Positions 1 through 12,521 are shown, counted from the first letter of the stretch. The stretch is 64,000 nt of DNA from Patagioenas fasciata (GCF_037038585.1 NC_092525.1:20232867-20296866); one strand, 5' to 3'. Notes: generated by a model not told the origin, from the sequence alone. Numbers and translations: made by a program.

Positions 1-1140
1 ATGGACTGCAAGTTTAGCGCTGTTTTGTAGGCATGATTCCTCTTCCCATCCACACCCAAACCCCAGAAAAGAACAGAGTGAAAGAAACTCAACGTAAGGA
101 GGGCGATCAGGGTACATCTCAATCACATAATCAATAGGATATTTGACAGCTTTATTCATCTTTTATCACCCTCAAGTTAAGCATAACAAAATGTCTGAGG
201 CAGCCATTGTCAAGTGGCCCAAGGTTTGCATCAAAGAAGCCTATTAAGCAGGAAGAGCTATTACTGGTGTAATAAATATGTGACATGCGAGAGCTGGTAA
301 GAGGCTGGGGCCAGGAAAAATGGTTTAGTCAAATATGTCAGGTCACACTGACTAAAGGTTAACACCCTGTCACATGTCAGTAGCCACCGAATTCAACAAC
401 GATTAACACCTCCAGCAAGGCTCCCTCTCCTGTAAGGTATAGTATCTACAGATGCTTTAATGATCTTACATACCAACGAATATGTAAAGCAGCTTAAGTC
501 TCATTCTCTAGCTATTACAAGCTTCATCTCCTAGAATTAGACAAAAACTTTAATCGCTGTCTCACTGCTATGGCTTGCAAGCTCACACATGAATTTCTTC
601 CTTGCCAGGGATTAATTTTGCTGTTTGGTGACATCCCATTGAAAGAGCAGACAAGAGCAAGAAAGATATCTGTGCAGAGATGGTAATTCTGTCCTGAACA
701 CTGCCCAGCCAGCCAGTCACCTACTGACAGAGCTGGGGTAGGTCAGAGCTCTCAAGATAAATACTTAACATCAAACTGTGAATAGAAAGGGGAGTTTGAT
801 CCGCTGTGGTTATGAGCTGACACTCAAAAGTATTTCTGCCTTTAAAGTCCGTTCCCAAGCAGCAAGAGCAGACATCTCCACACACAGGAGAGACAGCAGC
901 CAAGAATAAAACCTCTTATGGGACAGCCAAGCAGAACTGGCCAAGGGAAAGGAATCTCCGTGGGAAAGAAGCGCAGTGCCACATCCCATTGGGCCAAGAA
1001 CGCCTCTGTGTGCCTACACTTGATCTGGTAGAGGGACCCACCTCTGCTGGCCAAAGGCACATACATCTTCATAGTTGCTGCTTCTTGTGAGAAGGATGGT
1101 ACTGCCCAGTCTGGGCAATGGTTCAAGTGTCCCATTCCCC
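1..1140. other. Non-coding flank upstream of the CpG island
   Basis: No gene can be supported here. The + strand is rich in A and C: hand counts give A21 C20 G9 T10 at 361-420 and A21 C18 G13 T8 at 841-900. This is opposite to the G/T-rich strand seen downstream of the island. A 97-codon minus-strand frame (842-1135) pointing away from the island has no recognisable domain and no clear donor; it may be chance. The segment could be intergenic DNA or the start of a divergent transcript. Confidence 0.6.
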
Positions 1141-1534
1141 AAAATCACTTGACTGCAGCCCCCCCTGCCAGGAACGCGGGGCTGGTGGCCAGCCCGGCCC
1201 CTCCACCATCACCACCTGTGCGCTGCAATGACTCTTTCAGCTTTCTCCCAAACCACCTACCGGCCCTTGGGCCAGAAGGAAGCAGCAGCAGTCCGGGGAG
1301 CGGAAGACGCTGAGCGGAGGTACAGGAAAGGTGCAGGGGGGGTCGGGCTGGCAGCGAGTTGGAACCCGCATCCCCACACTCGCCCCGCTCCCCTCCTTCC
1401 CCGAGCGCCCTGTGCGGGTCCCTGAGCAGTCAGGCCGGGGCAGGGCGGCCGAGCAGCAGCTGTTGCCACCCGGGGAGAACCGGTGCTGCTGGGCGGGTGA
1501 GGGGGGACCCACCGGGCACCGCCTCCTGCCCCCA

Positions 1535-1548
1535 GGCGGGGCGGGGGG
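1535..1548. promoter_or_regulatory. Tandem GC box (Sp/KLF-type)
   Basis: Two overlapping GGCGGGG cores lie about 230 bp upstream of the candidate start codon at 1775. Position and composition fit Sp1/KLF binding in a TATA-less promoter. Occupancy cannot be judged from sequence. Confidence 0.5.
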
Positions 1549-1774
1549 CTCCCAGGCGCGGGTGCGCCGCGCCCCGCTATTAGGGGGAATGCGGTAGCGC
1601 GGTGGCTGCAGGGGACCGGCGCTGCCGCCGCCGAGGGGCTGCCGCTGCGCGCAGAGCGCCGGGGGCTGCGCGCCGGGAGCAGCGTCCGCCCGCGCAGACT
1701 CCGCGCCCAGCAGCGGGAGCGCAGGGAAAGGAAGGGCCGGGAAGGGGCGCGCACCCCTCCGCCACCGGAGGAGG

Positions 1775-1811
1775 ATGAACGGGGCACTGCAGGGAGCGGC
1801 GCCGGCTGCAG
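1775..1811 (+). CDS. Candidate first coding exon (partial), unidentified gene
   Basis: The ATG at 1775 has A at -3 and opens twelve codons, MNGALQGAAPAA. The exon then ends with one extra base (phase 1) at a near-consensus 5' splice site, CAG|GTAAGA, with the intron starting at 1812. The upstream leader is purine-rich and CpG-rich, as expected of a 5' UTR inside an island. I do not recognise the peptide, and a short Ala/Gly-rich N-terminus encoded in GC-rich DNA has little diagnostic value. The rest of the protein would lie beyond one or more introns, and no compatible coding exon is evident in the next 62 kb. It may instead be a wholly untranslated exon, with the ATG incidental. The splice donor is better supported than the reading frame. 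Confidence 0.35.
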
Positions 1812-2108
1812 GTAAGAGGCGACGGCGGAGAGGCGCGGAGCCAACCGCGGGGCTGCGCGCAAGCGGCCGCGGGCCCTGCGTGGGGGGAGTCGCCCGTGCC
1901 ACCCCCACCCCACCGCGCTGCCGCCTTGCGCAGGTGCGGGAGTACCGGCTCTCCGCGGGTGCCGCTACCGGGGCGGCCGCGCCCGCGTAACTCGGTGCGG
2001 AGGGCAAGGCGCGTAGCGGCGGAGTTGGGCGCAAAGTTTTGCCCGCCGTGAGGGAGGCGCTGGCGCAGCGGGCGGCAGCGAAGGAGCCGCCGAGGAGGCG
2101 GGGAGGGG

Positions 2109-2252
2109 ATGCCCGGCCAGCCCGGGGCCGCCGCGTCTCCTGCCGGGTCCAAGTCGGCGAGAACTGCGCGATCGGGACCCGGCAGCGTGGAGATGCCAAC
2201 CGCGGCTCTGCGCGGAGAACCTGCCGTGCTGCTCGCGTGTGGAATAATTTAA
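2109..2252 (+). CDS. Small ORF in the CpG island, 47 codons (uORF or alternative start)
   Basis: An ATG at 2109 (G at -3) opens a 47-residue frame beginning MPGQPGAAASPAGSKSARTA and ending ALRGEPAVLLACGII before a TAA at 2250-2252. It lies 3' of the candidate donor at 1812, so it would be read only from an alternative transcript that starts later in the island or skips that splice. No domain is recognisable. Its Ala/Gly/Pro/Arg content is what GC-rich DNA gives by chance, so the coding claim is weak. Confidence 0.15.
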   Translation: MPGQPGAAASPAGSKSARTARSGPGSVEMPTAALRGEPAVLLACGII

Positions 2253-3355
2253 CACTTCCAGAGCCGGGCAAAGGCAACTTTGAGCTGTATTGAGCATCTT
2301 TGCGGCCGCAGTGGGAATGAACGTGAGACACCGTTTGTTTTTTTTTTTTTCTTATTTCTGTGTCTGTGACTCTGAAGCAGGGATTTCTGTCGATCCAGCT
2401 CTGCCTGCGCAGCCTGGAAGGAGCAACTCAAACCAGCAGTCCCCTCTTGGTTTAGTATTTGCAACCCGAATAAATATTTTGTTGCCCTTCAGCCTTTTTC
2501 TCAGCACCCTCTTATAATGTAGATGATTAATCAGTTAGGTTAGTGGGCAATTAGGCGTAACCTTGTAGGAAAATAATTATGCAAGGATAGATGGGGTTTG
2601 ACTAGTGATGTGATACAGCATACACCCAGGTTTTAGTAGCTGTTTCCCAGTGTGTGCAAATTCAGTGTGTTCTTGATTTCACGTGAAAATCAAAGTGTAA
2701 TGATAAATATTTCTTTCAGTGGAAGAACAGAATTTTCTTTGCCAGTGAAATGCAGCTTTAAAGTAAAATGGGGGGGCAGTATAGAGAGGGACTGTTTTTA
2801 TCTGGTCAGTCTCAAAATGTTTTTCTGCCTTTTAAATATGGTCTTTCAAGTGCTGCTGGTTGCTTTGCATGTTTGGTGTGGAGAAATGAATTTCATTTTG
2901 CTGCCCATGGAGTCTCATGAGAAGAGGTGCACTGCTCTGTCTTTTGAGGATAGTCATTTTAGCTAATCTTGTTAAATAATGCTATTATTAAATGAGTGCA
3001 AATTCAGGCAAATGTATCATTCATTGCCCACAAGTTGTGTTTCTGAGCTAAATTTCTTTTTTGACTGGAGAGGCTTTTGCACTGCAGTATTACAATACAG
3101 CCATATTAAAAAGGTCCTTGGAGCAAATAACCCTCCAATGCTGCAGCTACGTTTTCAGTAGACTTCAGTAGTTCTATGGGAAATAATTATGTTGGATTTG
3201 AGGAATCTGGGCTAAATTGATTGTCCTTTTAAAATTGTGGTGTTTAACTGCGTGTAGGTATTCATGTAAGTGGTAAATCTAAACCCAAAAATCTAAAAAA
3301 AAAGAAAAGCCCCAGACCCAAAGCTTTAACCTGAGTGAAATAATTTTTCTCTCTC

Positions 3356-3443
3356 TTTTTTTTTTTTTTTTTTTTTGCAACAGGTTCTTCTGGTCTTTTA
3401 TTCTAATTTTTTTCCTTCCTTCCTTCCTTCCCCCTCCTTCCTT
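3356..3443. repeat. Poly-T tract followed by (TTCC)n microsatellite
   Basis: A run of 21 T (3356-3376) is followed, after 35 bp of mostly unique sequence, by about eight irregular TTCC/TCCT units interrupted by CCCC (3412-3443). It is purely pyrimidine on the + strand and likely to vary in length between individuals. The T run could be the A-tail of a minus-strand retrocopy, but no retrocopy body is recognisable beside it. Confidence 0.85.
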
Positions 3444-6400
3444 TAATTGACAATGGGGTCTCTGGCTTGAATGTATTTTCTTAACTAGAGTGCAATGGCA
3501 CATGATACCATCATTCTCTTCTGCATCTGGTTTACTCTGTCTGTGATGCTGCAAAGAATGAAGGTAGGGAAAACTAGAGATAAAAGGGAACAAGATTCCA
3601 GAGGTTGATAGTGTTGGCAAATTGAGTGAGGAAGGTTTATTTTGAGGAACCCCAACACATTTTAGATGGTAGTTTCTGTGGGTATAATGCTGAAATTACA
3701 GCACAGGTCGATGTGTATCCTTCAGTGATTTTTGCACAAAGTTCTCCCGTATATACTTGGAAGGTGTGAAAAGCAGCCGTGGAACTAAGCTTCTTACCTT
3801 CTCATATCAATATTTGGAGCTAAAAATTTAATGTGGAGTGGAAGATGAGCAGGTTGCTTACTTCTCTCTAGCCACAGCTCTTCATTACTGATTTCTGTTT
3901 GCTCTAGTAAACAAGCGTGTATCTCTTAAAATTGAATTAAATGTATAAACTGCTTGAACCACGGAGGGAAGAGAGAAAAGGTCTGTTTGAAATAGTAAAT
4001 AAAACAATAAAATATGTTGTGTGCAGCTCTGGCCTGGTGACTCAAACAGTGCTCTAAGCAAACCCTCCTGTGTCCACCACCATCTTCCTGCGCTGGGGGG
4101 TAACATGCGTGGGGTGACATGCAGGGTGATGCCTGCTAGACTGACAGATGCTTATTGCACAGCAGAACCTCTGGTTTTGCCTCTGTAATGATTTCTTCCA
4201 AAGTGACAGAGAATTAAAATGTTTACAGTCAGGTTTTGGTAAGGTTCATCAGGGTGAAGTGGGGAGGGCAGGGAAATCCCTCCAGTTTTAGATCCCTCTA
4301 ATCCTGAGCTTCTGTTCTTGTATTCATGCTAATATTTATTGATTCTTGTGGCAGGAAGTACTGTGTTTCAGAGCACAGTAATGCGAATGTCTCCACTCCA
4401 GATAGAGAGGTCTGGAACAAAAAGAAAATGGGAAGGAAGGAGTGGCTGAAATATACATCTTACTCCAGTCTTAGGTTATTCATGAAACTGAGGCCATTGA
4501 TGAACTGTTGTACACTTTTGAAATTGAATTTTGGTGAAAGGATTAAGATTTTGGTCCTGAATTTACTGTAGAACATCCAGATAATCCTGAGCACTACGTA
4601 GCATAAGGATGCGAACTTCAGTGTTCTCCAGCTCAAGTGCATTTCCCCACTGAAGCAAAACTGTGGGAGCAGATGAGTATGTGCTTGAGAATGGATACGG
4701 TTTCCCATGTTGGTGCCAACTGTTGTGTGCAGAAGGATCCAAGCTGGAGTCAAGGCTGGTACCCAGAATGGCAGTACATAAGCAGCAGAAAACAGAGTCA
4801 GTCACTTCTGACGATCAGCTTTCTCCTTACCAACTTTGTATGTGTGCTGTGTTTCTATAACCATTTGATTCTGCCGTCAAATTCCTTTGCAGATCCATCT
4901 ATGCTCATCAGATGAGCCCAAGTCATGCTTGTGCCTGATATCCACGCTCTGGTACCAACCTTTAATTTCACCACTTGGTTCCATCCCTTAGTACTGGGAG
5001 TAGTGGCCACAGAAGCAGGATATTGGAGATCCCACATCAGCCCCTTCCACCCTTGGTGTGGGGAAGTGGAGCTGGCAAATATGGATCCTTTCACCATGAC
5101 ACCTGTCAAGTCAATTCACCATCTACAAGGAGGAAATGAGTATATTCTCTGTGTTCTCCTTTCATCTGACTGCAGGCTGCCTACAGTTGGTCTCTTGGAT
5201 TTTTAAGGAGCCCTAAGGAATGTTCTAAAGAACAAAGTAGGTGGCATGATTGTGGTTTTATGCTTTACCAGGGAGGCAGAAGCAGACTGGAAAGGAACAC
5301 AAGCCATTCTCAGCTGCTGCTAAGAGTTCTTGGAAGAGGGAATAAGAAGTATTCTTTTGAGTAACCTGGCTAGGAGATGGAAATGACCCTTTACACTGAG
5401 CCTGTAAACCAGCATTTTGGATAAAATGGTCCTATTGCAGGAAGTGCAGAGGGTGAGAAACCTAAGCAGTCTTGACGATCATTTTGGGATTGTTGTACAA
5501 GAAAATCAAAGGCTTGTCAGTTTTTGCTTTTATACACATAAATCACCTTTGTTCCTCCTGTTTTGTAAAATGCGTTGGGCCAGGACTTCTCAGTTTGCCT
5601 CCATAGTATTATGAGAACTTACAGTAGAGTACACACAACAAACACCATGAGATTCAGATTTCACACCACTTCCATTTTTCATCAGTATGCCAAGTTAAAG
5701 AACCTCTAGCTTTCCTTTTAAATAGCATGAATATGGTGCAAGCCAGTTAGAAGTAAGGAGAGTATGTTCCTATATTCCTCTTTTATATCTGCAGATTGAT
5801 GCATTTAACAGCCAACTTCTTTGATTCTCACAACATTTAAACATGAATGACGTAGTGGAAAAATACTGTATGAATATTTACTCCTTTTAATGTAGCAGAG
5901 TTCTACTGAAGTCAAAGCAACTCTGTTTGGTTCCTTAAGCTGAGGATATGGCCCAGCAAAGGGCTTTTCTGGTTGGCAGGAGGCTTGGTTTGGTAGCCTG
6001 ACCCTTCCATGCAGGGCAATATTTTAGAAAAAAAAAAATCTTACTAACATCCGTGGGATTTCTCATTTGAGAAGTTAAATACTCCTAAGTGAGAGGTAAG
6101 AGTATTACTCCGGCTCACAGAGCATTTTCTCTGACTAATGTACACAAAATGTATTTTGGGATTGCCCAGCACTGATAATTCACGCACCCCTGGAGTGGAA
6201 TCCAGCAGCCATTCTGGGCTGGAAACATTACGCAGGAGAGGTTTAGGGAAGAGAAATGAAGAAAAACTAATCCAATTGAAACTACAAGGGGAATTTCGAA
6301 GCAGAATGCAATTATCCGAGTTGGATATTGGCCAGGACATGTTAGTTAACATTTTTACTCTTGCAAGAATTGTCATGGGATCTTTAACGACGATGAATGG

Positions 6401-8310
6401 TCAGGACTCTATTTTACATCTCATTTGAAAGACTGAGCTTTCACTTCATCATGAGGATGAAGGGAATGCTTTGCCTCCCCTCAGGATACGCTGCGTTGGT
6501 CCATGGGCACACCTGCCCTGCAGCTCCCCATGGCCAGGGCTTCTCTCCGCCTTGAGCTTGGAAATCCAGACACTCGGCATTGCCTGGTGTCGCCTTTCTG
6601 CTTAAATTCCTTTTTTGGAGCAGTAGGTAAAGGTGCTCTCACACCATCACTTCTCCCTTCCCTGGAATTTTTTCATGTTAGTGGTAATCCCTTTGCATTT
6701 GTGTTATTAGTCACAGGTTCTGAATGGAATAAACCCTCATTATCGTGGCTGAGTATTTTATGACACAATGCACCTTGTAACTCTGGGTGGTCTTTATACT
6801 GGGTTGTATCAGTGCATAGAAATCATTACAATTACCTTTCAGAGACTGATAAGGTATTTTTTGCAAGAGCATGCATCAAAACCTGGTTCCGATTTAAATA
6901 GCTAAAGTCTTCCTATGGAGAAGTCCCCCTTCAGTTCGAGTTCCTCATGGTGTATTTCCCTTTCCTTCCCTAAGCTCTGGTGTGCTGGTTCTTCCCGTTA
7001 TTGAATGGGGACCGGTGGACAGAAGAATCAGTGATCAATTGTAAACAGAAGACAGATCTTACTGAAAAGGAACTGGTGTTTGAGGAGAAAGGAACTGATA
7101 CGTAAAGTATTTTCTTCTCCATAATGATGATTTTTCCTTTTAGCTATCTGAACTTGGATCTTCTCAAAAAAAAAAAAAAAGGCAGCAGCACCTCTTCTCT
7201 GTAAAAAGTCATTGTCTGGTAACAAATATATTTTAGTGACAGTGCTTTTTGGTATTCAGGCTAGAAAAGGAGATTTTCGGGGGCAGAAGATGTGTCATGT
7301 TATTTTGGAGGTTTAGCGATTATGCATTTGCTGTGGTTCTGGGAACTGGGAGGATTGCTCTGTATCTACTGGGATATCTTTTAGTCCATTTATCAAAATG
7401 CCCACAGTCTATCTTAGAGGTCAGGAAGCAGTGGCAGATACTGAGAGATAAAATTAGATATGCATCCAGACTTCAATATATAATTTTATTAACGAAATGT
7501 GAAGAGCAATGTAATGGTAGATACTTTTTTACCTTTTTTTTTTTTTTCTTCTTTGTATTGGAAGATCTGTCCTGAGATTTTTCTTTCCTGGAAGCTGACA
7601 CGTGAGGACGCTGCACTTCTAAGCTGTTTGTCACTAATAGTCACATGCAACACAGATAATTAAAACATAAGTCTTAAAGGGTTAATACTCTCATCGGAAA
7701 TATTTTTGTTATTTATGTAGAAATTTCCCCTCAAACTTTCACGATAACATCAATGTCAATAATTTAAAATGCTGTTTCAAAGTCACTCAAAATATACTTA
7801 ACGTATAAAGTGATACATTTTGCAGCCAAGGGTTTCCTTTCTACATTTTCATGTATATGTGGACAGTTTAGATTGTTTTGTAGTCTGTGTGAGGATGGTA
7901 AAGCCAATATCTGCATCCATGGGTCTTGAATTTCTGGTTAAAAGGAAAGTGCTGACCCTTCCAACCTGTGTTACCCAGGCTTGTGGTGCAGGTTCTGCAA
8001 AACGGGGAGGGGGTTTCATGGGGCAGTTGTGTTTGAGAGAGTCTCATCGTTCTGTTACTGTCGCTGGGTTGCTTCAATATGCAGGTGGGCCTTAGTTACA
8101 CTGAACTGATCTTAGGATGTGAATCAAAACCTCAACTCTGAGTTTTTTAAGGTGTTCAGAGTATGTGGAATGTAGCATTAAGGAATAAAATGAATCTTCA
8201 TTGTTATCCAGAAGCCTGGGAGGAAACCGCTCTTCCTTATCTTTGTAAAATAACAGTGTCTTTGGTCCAAGGCTTCTTAGATGACTGTGTAAGGCCAGAT
8301 TTTGTCCATC

Positions 8311-8356
8311 GTAAATAAAGTGAATGGGCTTAGGGACTTCACATGTAAATAAAGTG
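8311..8356. repeat. 12-bp direct repeat
   Basis: The sequence GTAAATAAAGTG occurs at 8311-8322 and again at 8345-8356, 34 bp apart. Similar bases flank both copies, suggesting a small local duplication. No element with terminal features lies between the copies, so it is not a convincing target-site duplication. Confidence 0.6.
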
Positions 8357-9525
8357 CCCATTCCATCTGCCTCTGTGTGGCTTGACCCACAAAATAACAA
8401 CAAATGCTTTCACTGCTTGGAAGAATTTGATGAATATATTATGTTGGCCAGGTGTAAGGCTGTGATCTGTGACATTTTGTGCCTCGTGTGGGCATTGTGC
8501 TGTCATGCGGCACAGTGGGCTGCGTTAATAGAGTCTTTGGGGATAAAAAGAGAGGGAATATGGACAGAAGCTGTTGTTAGGCAAAATAAATTGTAGAGTG
8601 GCTCATCCAGAGTGAGAAGTGTTGTGACTGATGTAGTTTCAAACATCATTTTTTCAGTAATTGTGCTGTTTGAGTTGTGACCTACTTTAATAACATTCTA
8701 TCATTTTTAATATTTCTTTATTCATTACATTTTATACACACTCAGGTGGTTTACTGCAAGCTGTGTGGAGATTACAATGAAGGTCAGGTGCTCTTTGTGA
8801 AGATAACTTATTACTGAAAATATTAACTTCTTGTCATTATCGTTTTCCAGTGTGAAATTTTGTTTGTCTGGTGGATGAAGAGATGATGTTGGGCTTGTGT
8901 TAAAGTGTGTGATTACTGTCAGTATGCCAAAGTCCCTCCAGTCATAGGTCTGAGATGTACATGATCACTGAACAAGTCTCACTTTAAATTGATTTATTTT
9001 TCCCTACACTGTTAAGCTGGTACAGGCCCTTACTAGAAACATCTTTTGGATTAGAACTGGCTTGTATAGATTTAATGTTTAAATGCTTTCAGTTAGCTGA
9101 AGCTAAACTGAAAATCACAACTTTACTATTGAAATAACCATGCCTACACATGGTTTTGCCTTTCAAATGAGCTTAAATTTGTGCTTTAAATTCTATCAGC
9201 TCAATATTTTTCACAAGGAAAAGGCTTTGTGGCTTGGTCCACAGCAGGACAGTGCAGAGCTGGAGTCAAGCCTTGGTTAGGGTTGAGAGTTTGCTCTTTA
9301 TTGCTAATGCTGGTGTCACTTCAGTTAAATCACAAGTTTTGTACAGCAGTTACACACACAGATAACCTTCCAACAGTTGCGCTGTGGTTCATGGATGTGT
9401 AATTGTAAATTGCATGCAAGAGTTTGGAAAAATGTGTCCTGAGATCAGGACATGAGGATCACTGACTTCCCAAATCATAATCCCTCTTTGGTGCAGCCTA
9501 CATATTAATTGGCTTAGAGCTATTT

Positions 9526-9577
9526 AAAAAAAAAAAAAACAAAAAACAAAAACAACAAAAAACCAAAAAAACGAAAG
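9526..9577 (+). repeat. A-rich (AAAAAC)n simple repeat
   Basis: Fourteen A residues are followed by irregular AAAAAC/AACAAC units. It resembles the degraded tail of a + strand retrotransposed copy, but the preceding bases show no recognisable retroelement or processed transcript. Confidence 0.8.
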
Positions 9578-12520
9578 CTTTTCAGCATCCCTGCTATCTT
9601 TACAAAGTGTAACAGACGTGTTGGATAGTCATGCATCATTTCTTGCACATTATTCCGATAGGATAGTTTTATGTAAAGGTCAGCTGTGCTTGGTGTCTAA
9701 AACATCGCAGTTTTTATTATGCATATTTGAGTTTTCTCTTAAGAATCAAGTATAGAAAGTGTAGAAAGGAAGCAGAAGGCTTGCAGTGAATGATCACTGT
9801 CTTGGCTGTTGCAGCAGGTTGGGGTTGAAGTGTTACCGTGTCTCATTGCATGACCAGAGTTCTAGCCTGCTGGTTTGATGTGGTGGATCTAAAGGTTTCC
9901 CTGATACAAAGCCAGAGAGACTCCACTTAGAAGTCATCGATATCTGATTTTCCTTCTGAACTTTGTAATTTGCATTTTGTATAGTCATGTATTCTAAGTA
10001 TAATATGGAGGAAAACTGGAGTAATTGGGTAAGTATTCTGCTCTTTAAGATTCTGGGCTACTGGATTAGGTTTGGGCTGGACAAGTAAGTTGGAAAGACA
10101 GTAAGAGTTTTACAGAAACGTGAGAGATTTTTAGCTGAATGTCTATTTTTTTGAATGTGATTGAGCTACCCCAGACAAAGATTTCATGTCCAGAAAAGAG
10201 AACAGTTATGATAGAGACCTATTAAAATCATATGGAGAACTGAATAAAGAATTGTCTTTTCCAGTAAATGAAGTGAAAGGTGTCCTGTGGAAGGAGCAAG
10301 CAGCAGATAGAGAACAAGTAAGATGTTTCGTGTGAGGTGGCTTTATGCAGGAAAGCTCACTGCCTTGGGATGTTGTGGGTTCTAAAAGCTCACACAGACC
10401 AGTCTTCTGGAAAAGTTTGTGGTAGAACTGAGGACTGTTGCATGGGCCGATCCTGCTTCTGGTGTAGGAATGCCAGGCTCACAGGTGTCTGGAGGATGGA
10501 AATGTGCTCTGGTGAATTATTGCCATATGTGTCTGCTCTTGGTGATTGCCAAAGAGTCAAGGTTACCGTGCACAGGGCCAGCTGGCCCATTGCTCTGAGC
10601 CAGAAGGGCATCTTATGCAAAGGTGAAGAATTTAGCCAAAAGCCAGTGCAGGGTAGTTTACCATCTCCTCTTCTCTGCTGTCATCCAGCTCTCTTGAGAT
10701 AAAGGTGTTTGAGCTGGTCTAGAAAAATGAGAGACAGGAGAAGTTGTTTCTAAGAGACAGGCATCACTGTTGGAAGAAAGATTGAAAGTTCTAGCAAGGC
10801 ACTTGGTTTTGCAAAGGTGTAGAAAACTGAAGTAATTCCTTGCGCAGCAGACTTATTTTGCTGTAGTTTCAGCCGGTGACTTTGGTTTAAGCCTGTTAGT
10901 TCACTTATTTGGTGATACGTGCTCTGCCCTTGCTGTTTGACAGTGTGATGATGTATCTGTTGGAGTTGCTTGTTCTAGCAAATACTTACGTATATCTGTA
11001 TTTGGCTATACAGCTGTAAGATGCTTGTGAAGTGACTCAGGAGAACTTTAAATGTATATCTTTTAAAAAAGAGGGGAAAAAAGTGTCCTGATATAAAGTG
11101 TTGAAATGAGAACTTGCAGAGCAAGGACAGAGTGTGTTGGTTGAGTGTGTTGGTTCTGACACTGGATGCTGGACTATCTGGAGCATCAGAGGTTGAAATA
11201 GGATGATTCATGTGCAGCTTTGTCAACCAACCATTCCAGCTCCTGACATCACCTTTTCAGTTTAAAAATCTCGCAAGTTTAAACAATCTGTGCTTTTAAT
11301 TTAAAAACTATTATATTGCATTTCAGTAATGTTTAAAGCTTTGTTCTGAGCTCATGGGATGGAAACTCGATTTTTTTTTAATTGGAAGTGGAGAATCTTG
11401 GGTAATTGCCTGATGACAGGAAGTAAGGGTTAAGAAGCATGATAGATATCATGAGACTTGTGATAAAATCTTAAGAGTGGGCAACACTGTGTAGGCCACT
11501 GAGCAGCTGTCGGATTGTAATTAGATTTGATCATTATCAACTTGAGCCAGATTTGAACAGGTTACTTAGGCATGAAAAGGTACATGTACCAATCCCTCAA
11601 ACAACCCCTTCCTCCCATTGAACAGCTCCTTCATGATGGTAAAATGGGGTGATCAGGCATTTTTTTGTCTTTCTTTCACGGTTTACTTTGCACAAGCTCA
11701 GGTTTTCTCGTGCCTTGTCACAGGAGACCAGGAGTTCTTCCCATGTGGAGGACTCCTCTAGGCTGAATATCACTGGTGCTCCTGGAAGTTGTGGTTTGCC
11801 CAGTTTATTCTGATTCTGGAGATCTTACTTGGGAACAGGTAGTTTTTCAGTGGAAGTGCTTGTCTATTCCAGAAATTTTCTGTATACAAATTTTGAAGAA
11901 ATAAAATATTAATCTGGTAGCAAGAACATCACCTTTTGCAGGGTTCTAGGATATGATAACGTTTATTAGTGGGAGGACCTGGAGCAGAGTTTTATTAATG
12001 ACCGAACTTATTACAGACTCTGTTGCCTTCAGATTATCACTTCAAGTGCAAATAAATGGTGGAGTTTTCATGTGGCAACATTTAAAAAGCAAAGTTCAGA
12101 TACTGTAATTGTGCCTCGAGTCACTTGGAATTATTTAATAACAGAACTATACAAAAAAGTTCGTCTTACTCTAATTTCATTAATAATGTATTTTGCAATT
12201 GTCTGGAGACATCTGGCTGACAACTTTTTTTTGGTACGTTGTGGAACAAATTGGTAACTGACAAAGATTTCATCATTGGAGTTATGCTGTACATCATGGC
12301 TGCTAGGAATTTCCCAGTGACAAGGAGATCATATAGCCCTTATTTCCAAAGTGCAAATTAGGGAATGGAACAGCATTTTTAACCTGTCAGCACATGTCAA
12401 CAGATAGGAACAGAGATTGGAGCAATTGTGCTTTTTGAAGGAGAGTGGCGTGTCCATCTAAGCTAGTTAATTCAGTCTTTCAATGCATATCCTGATTTAT
12501 TTCCCCCCCCCTTTATTGCA
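9578..12520. other. Intron-like non-coding DNA
   Basis: No gene, exon or classified transposon is evident. The only local structure seen is a perfect 13-bp tandem duplication at 11130-11155. The frame at 10337-10702 is open for 121 codons but has no domain, low-information composition and no splice borders. Confidence 0.55.
11130..11155. repeat. 13-bp perfect tandem duplication
   Basis: Two exact head-to-tail copies of GAGTGTGTTGGTT. This is a short slippage-type duplication with no recognisable function. Confidence 0.85.
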
Positions 12521-12521
12521 G

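Larger units (their letters stand above)
1150..2300. promoter_or_regulatory. CpG island promoter
   Basis: CpG dinucleotides are dense from about 1150 to 2240 and rare on both sides. The block holds three NotI sites (GCGGCCGC at 1863-1870, 1973-1980 and 2292-2299), an 8-bp CpG-rich site that is uncommon outside islands. A tandem GC box lies at 1535-1548 and further GGGCGG-type sites are scattered through it. No TATA box is evident. In vertebrates such islands mark constitutive or developmental promoters with first exons, usually with dispersed start sites. The best splice donor and start codon inside it are on the + strand, so I infer rightward transcription, but minus-strand or divergent transcription cannot be excluded. 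Confidence 0.9.
2301..9500. other. Intron-like non-coding DNA with simple repeats
   Basis: No exon can be supported. The + strand is G/T-rich (at 7261-7320: A16 C5 G20 T19). Contents are a T13 run at 2338-2350, a T21 run at 3356-3376, a (TTCC)n tract at 3412-3443, an A15 run at 7166-7180, and a 12-bp direct repeat at 8311-8322 and 8345-8356. Open frames up to about 110 codons have no family resemblance and no good splice borders. Confidence 0.6.

Noticed and set aside
842..1135. 97-codon minus-strand frame just upstream of the island
   Set aside because: No recognisable domain, splice donor or conserved motif. Possible divergent transcript, but not supportable as a gene.
1237..2331. 364-codon minus-strand frame and several other long frames across the CpG island
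   Set aside because: Stops (TAA, TAG, TGA) are rare in GC-rich DNA, so many frames stay open together on both strands. The product is low-complexity Arg/Pro/Ala/Ser with no domain.
5895..5935. 'gagttctactgaagtcaaagcaactctg', similar to a palindromic archosaur/turtle repeat
   Set aside because: Too short and imperfect; the rest of the palindrome is absent.
10337..10702. 121-codon + strand frame
   Set aside because: No domain, no splice borders and random-looking composition.
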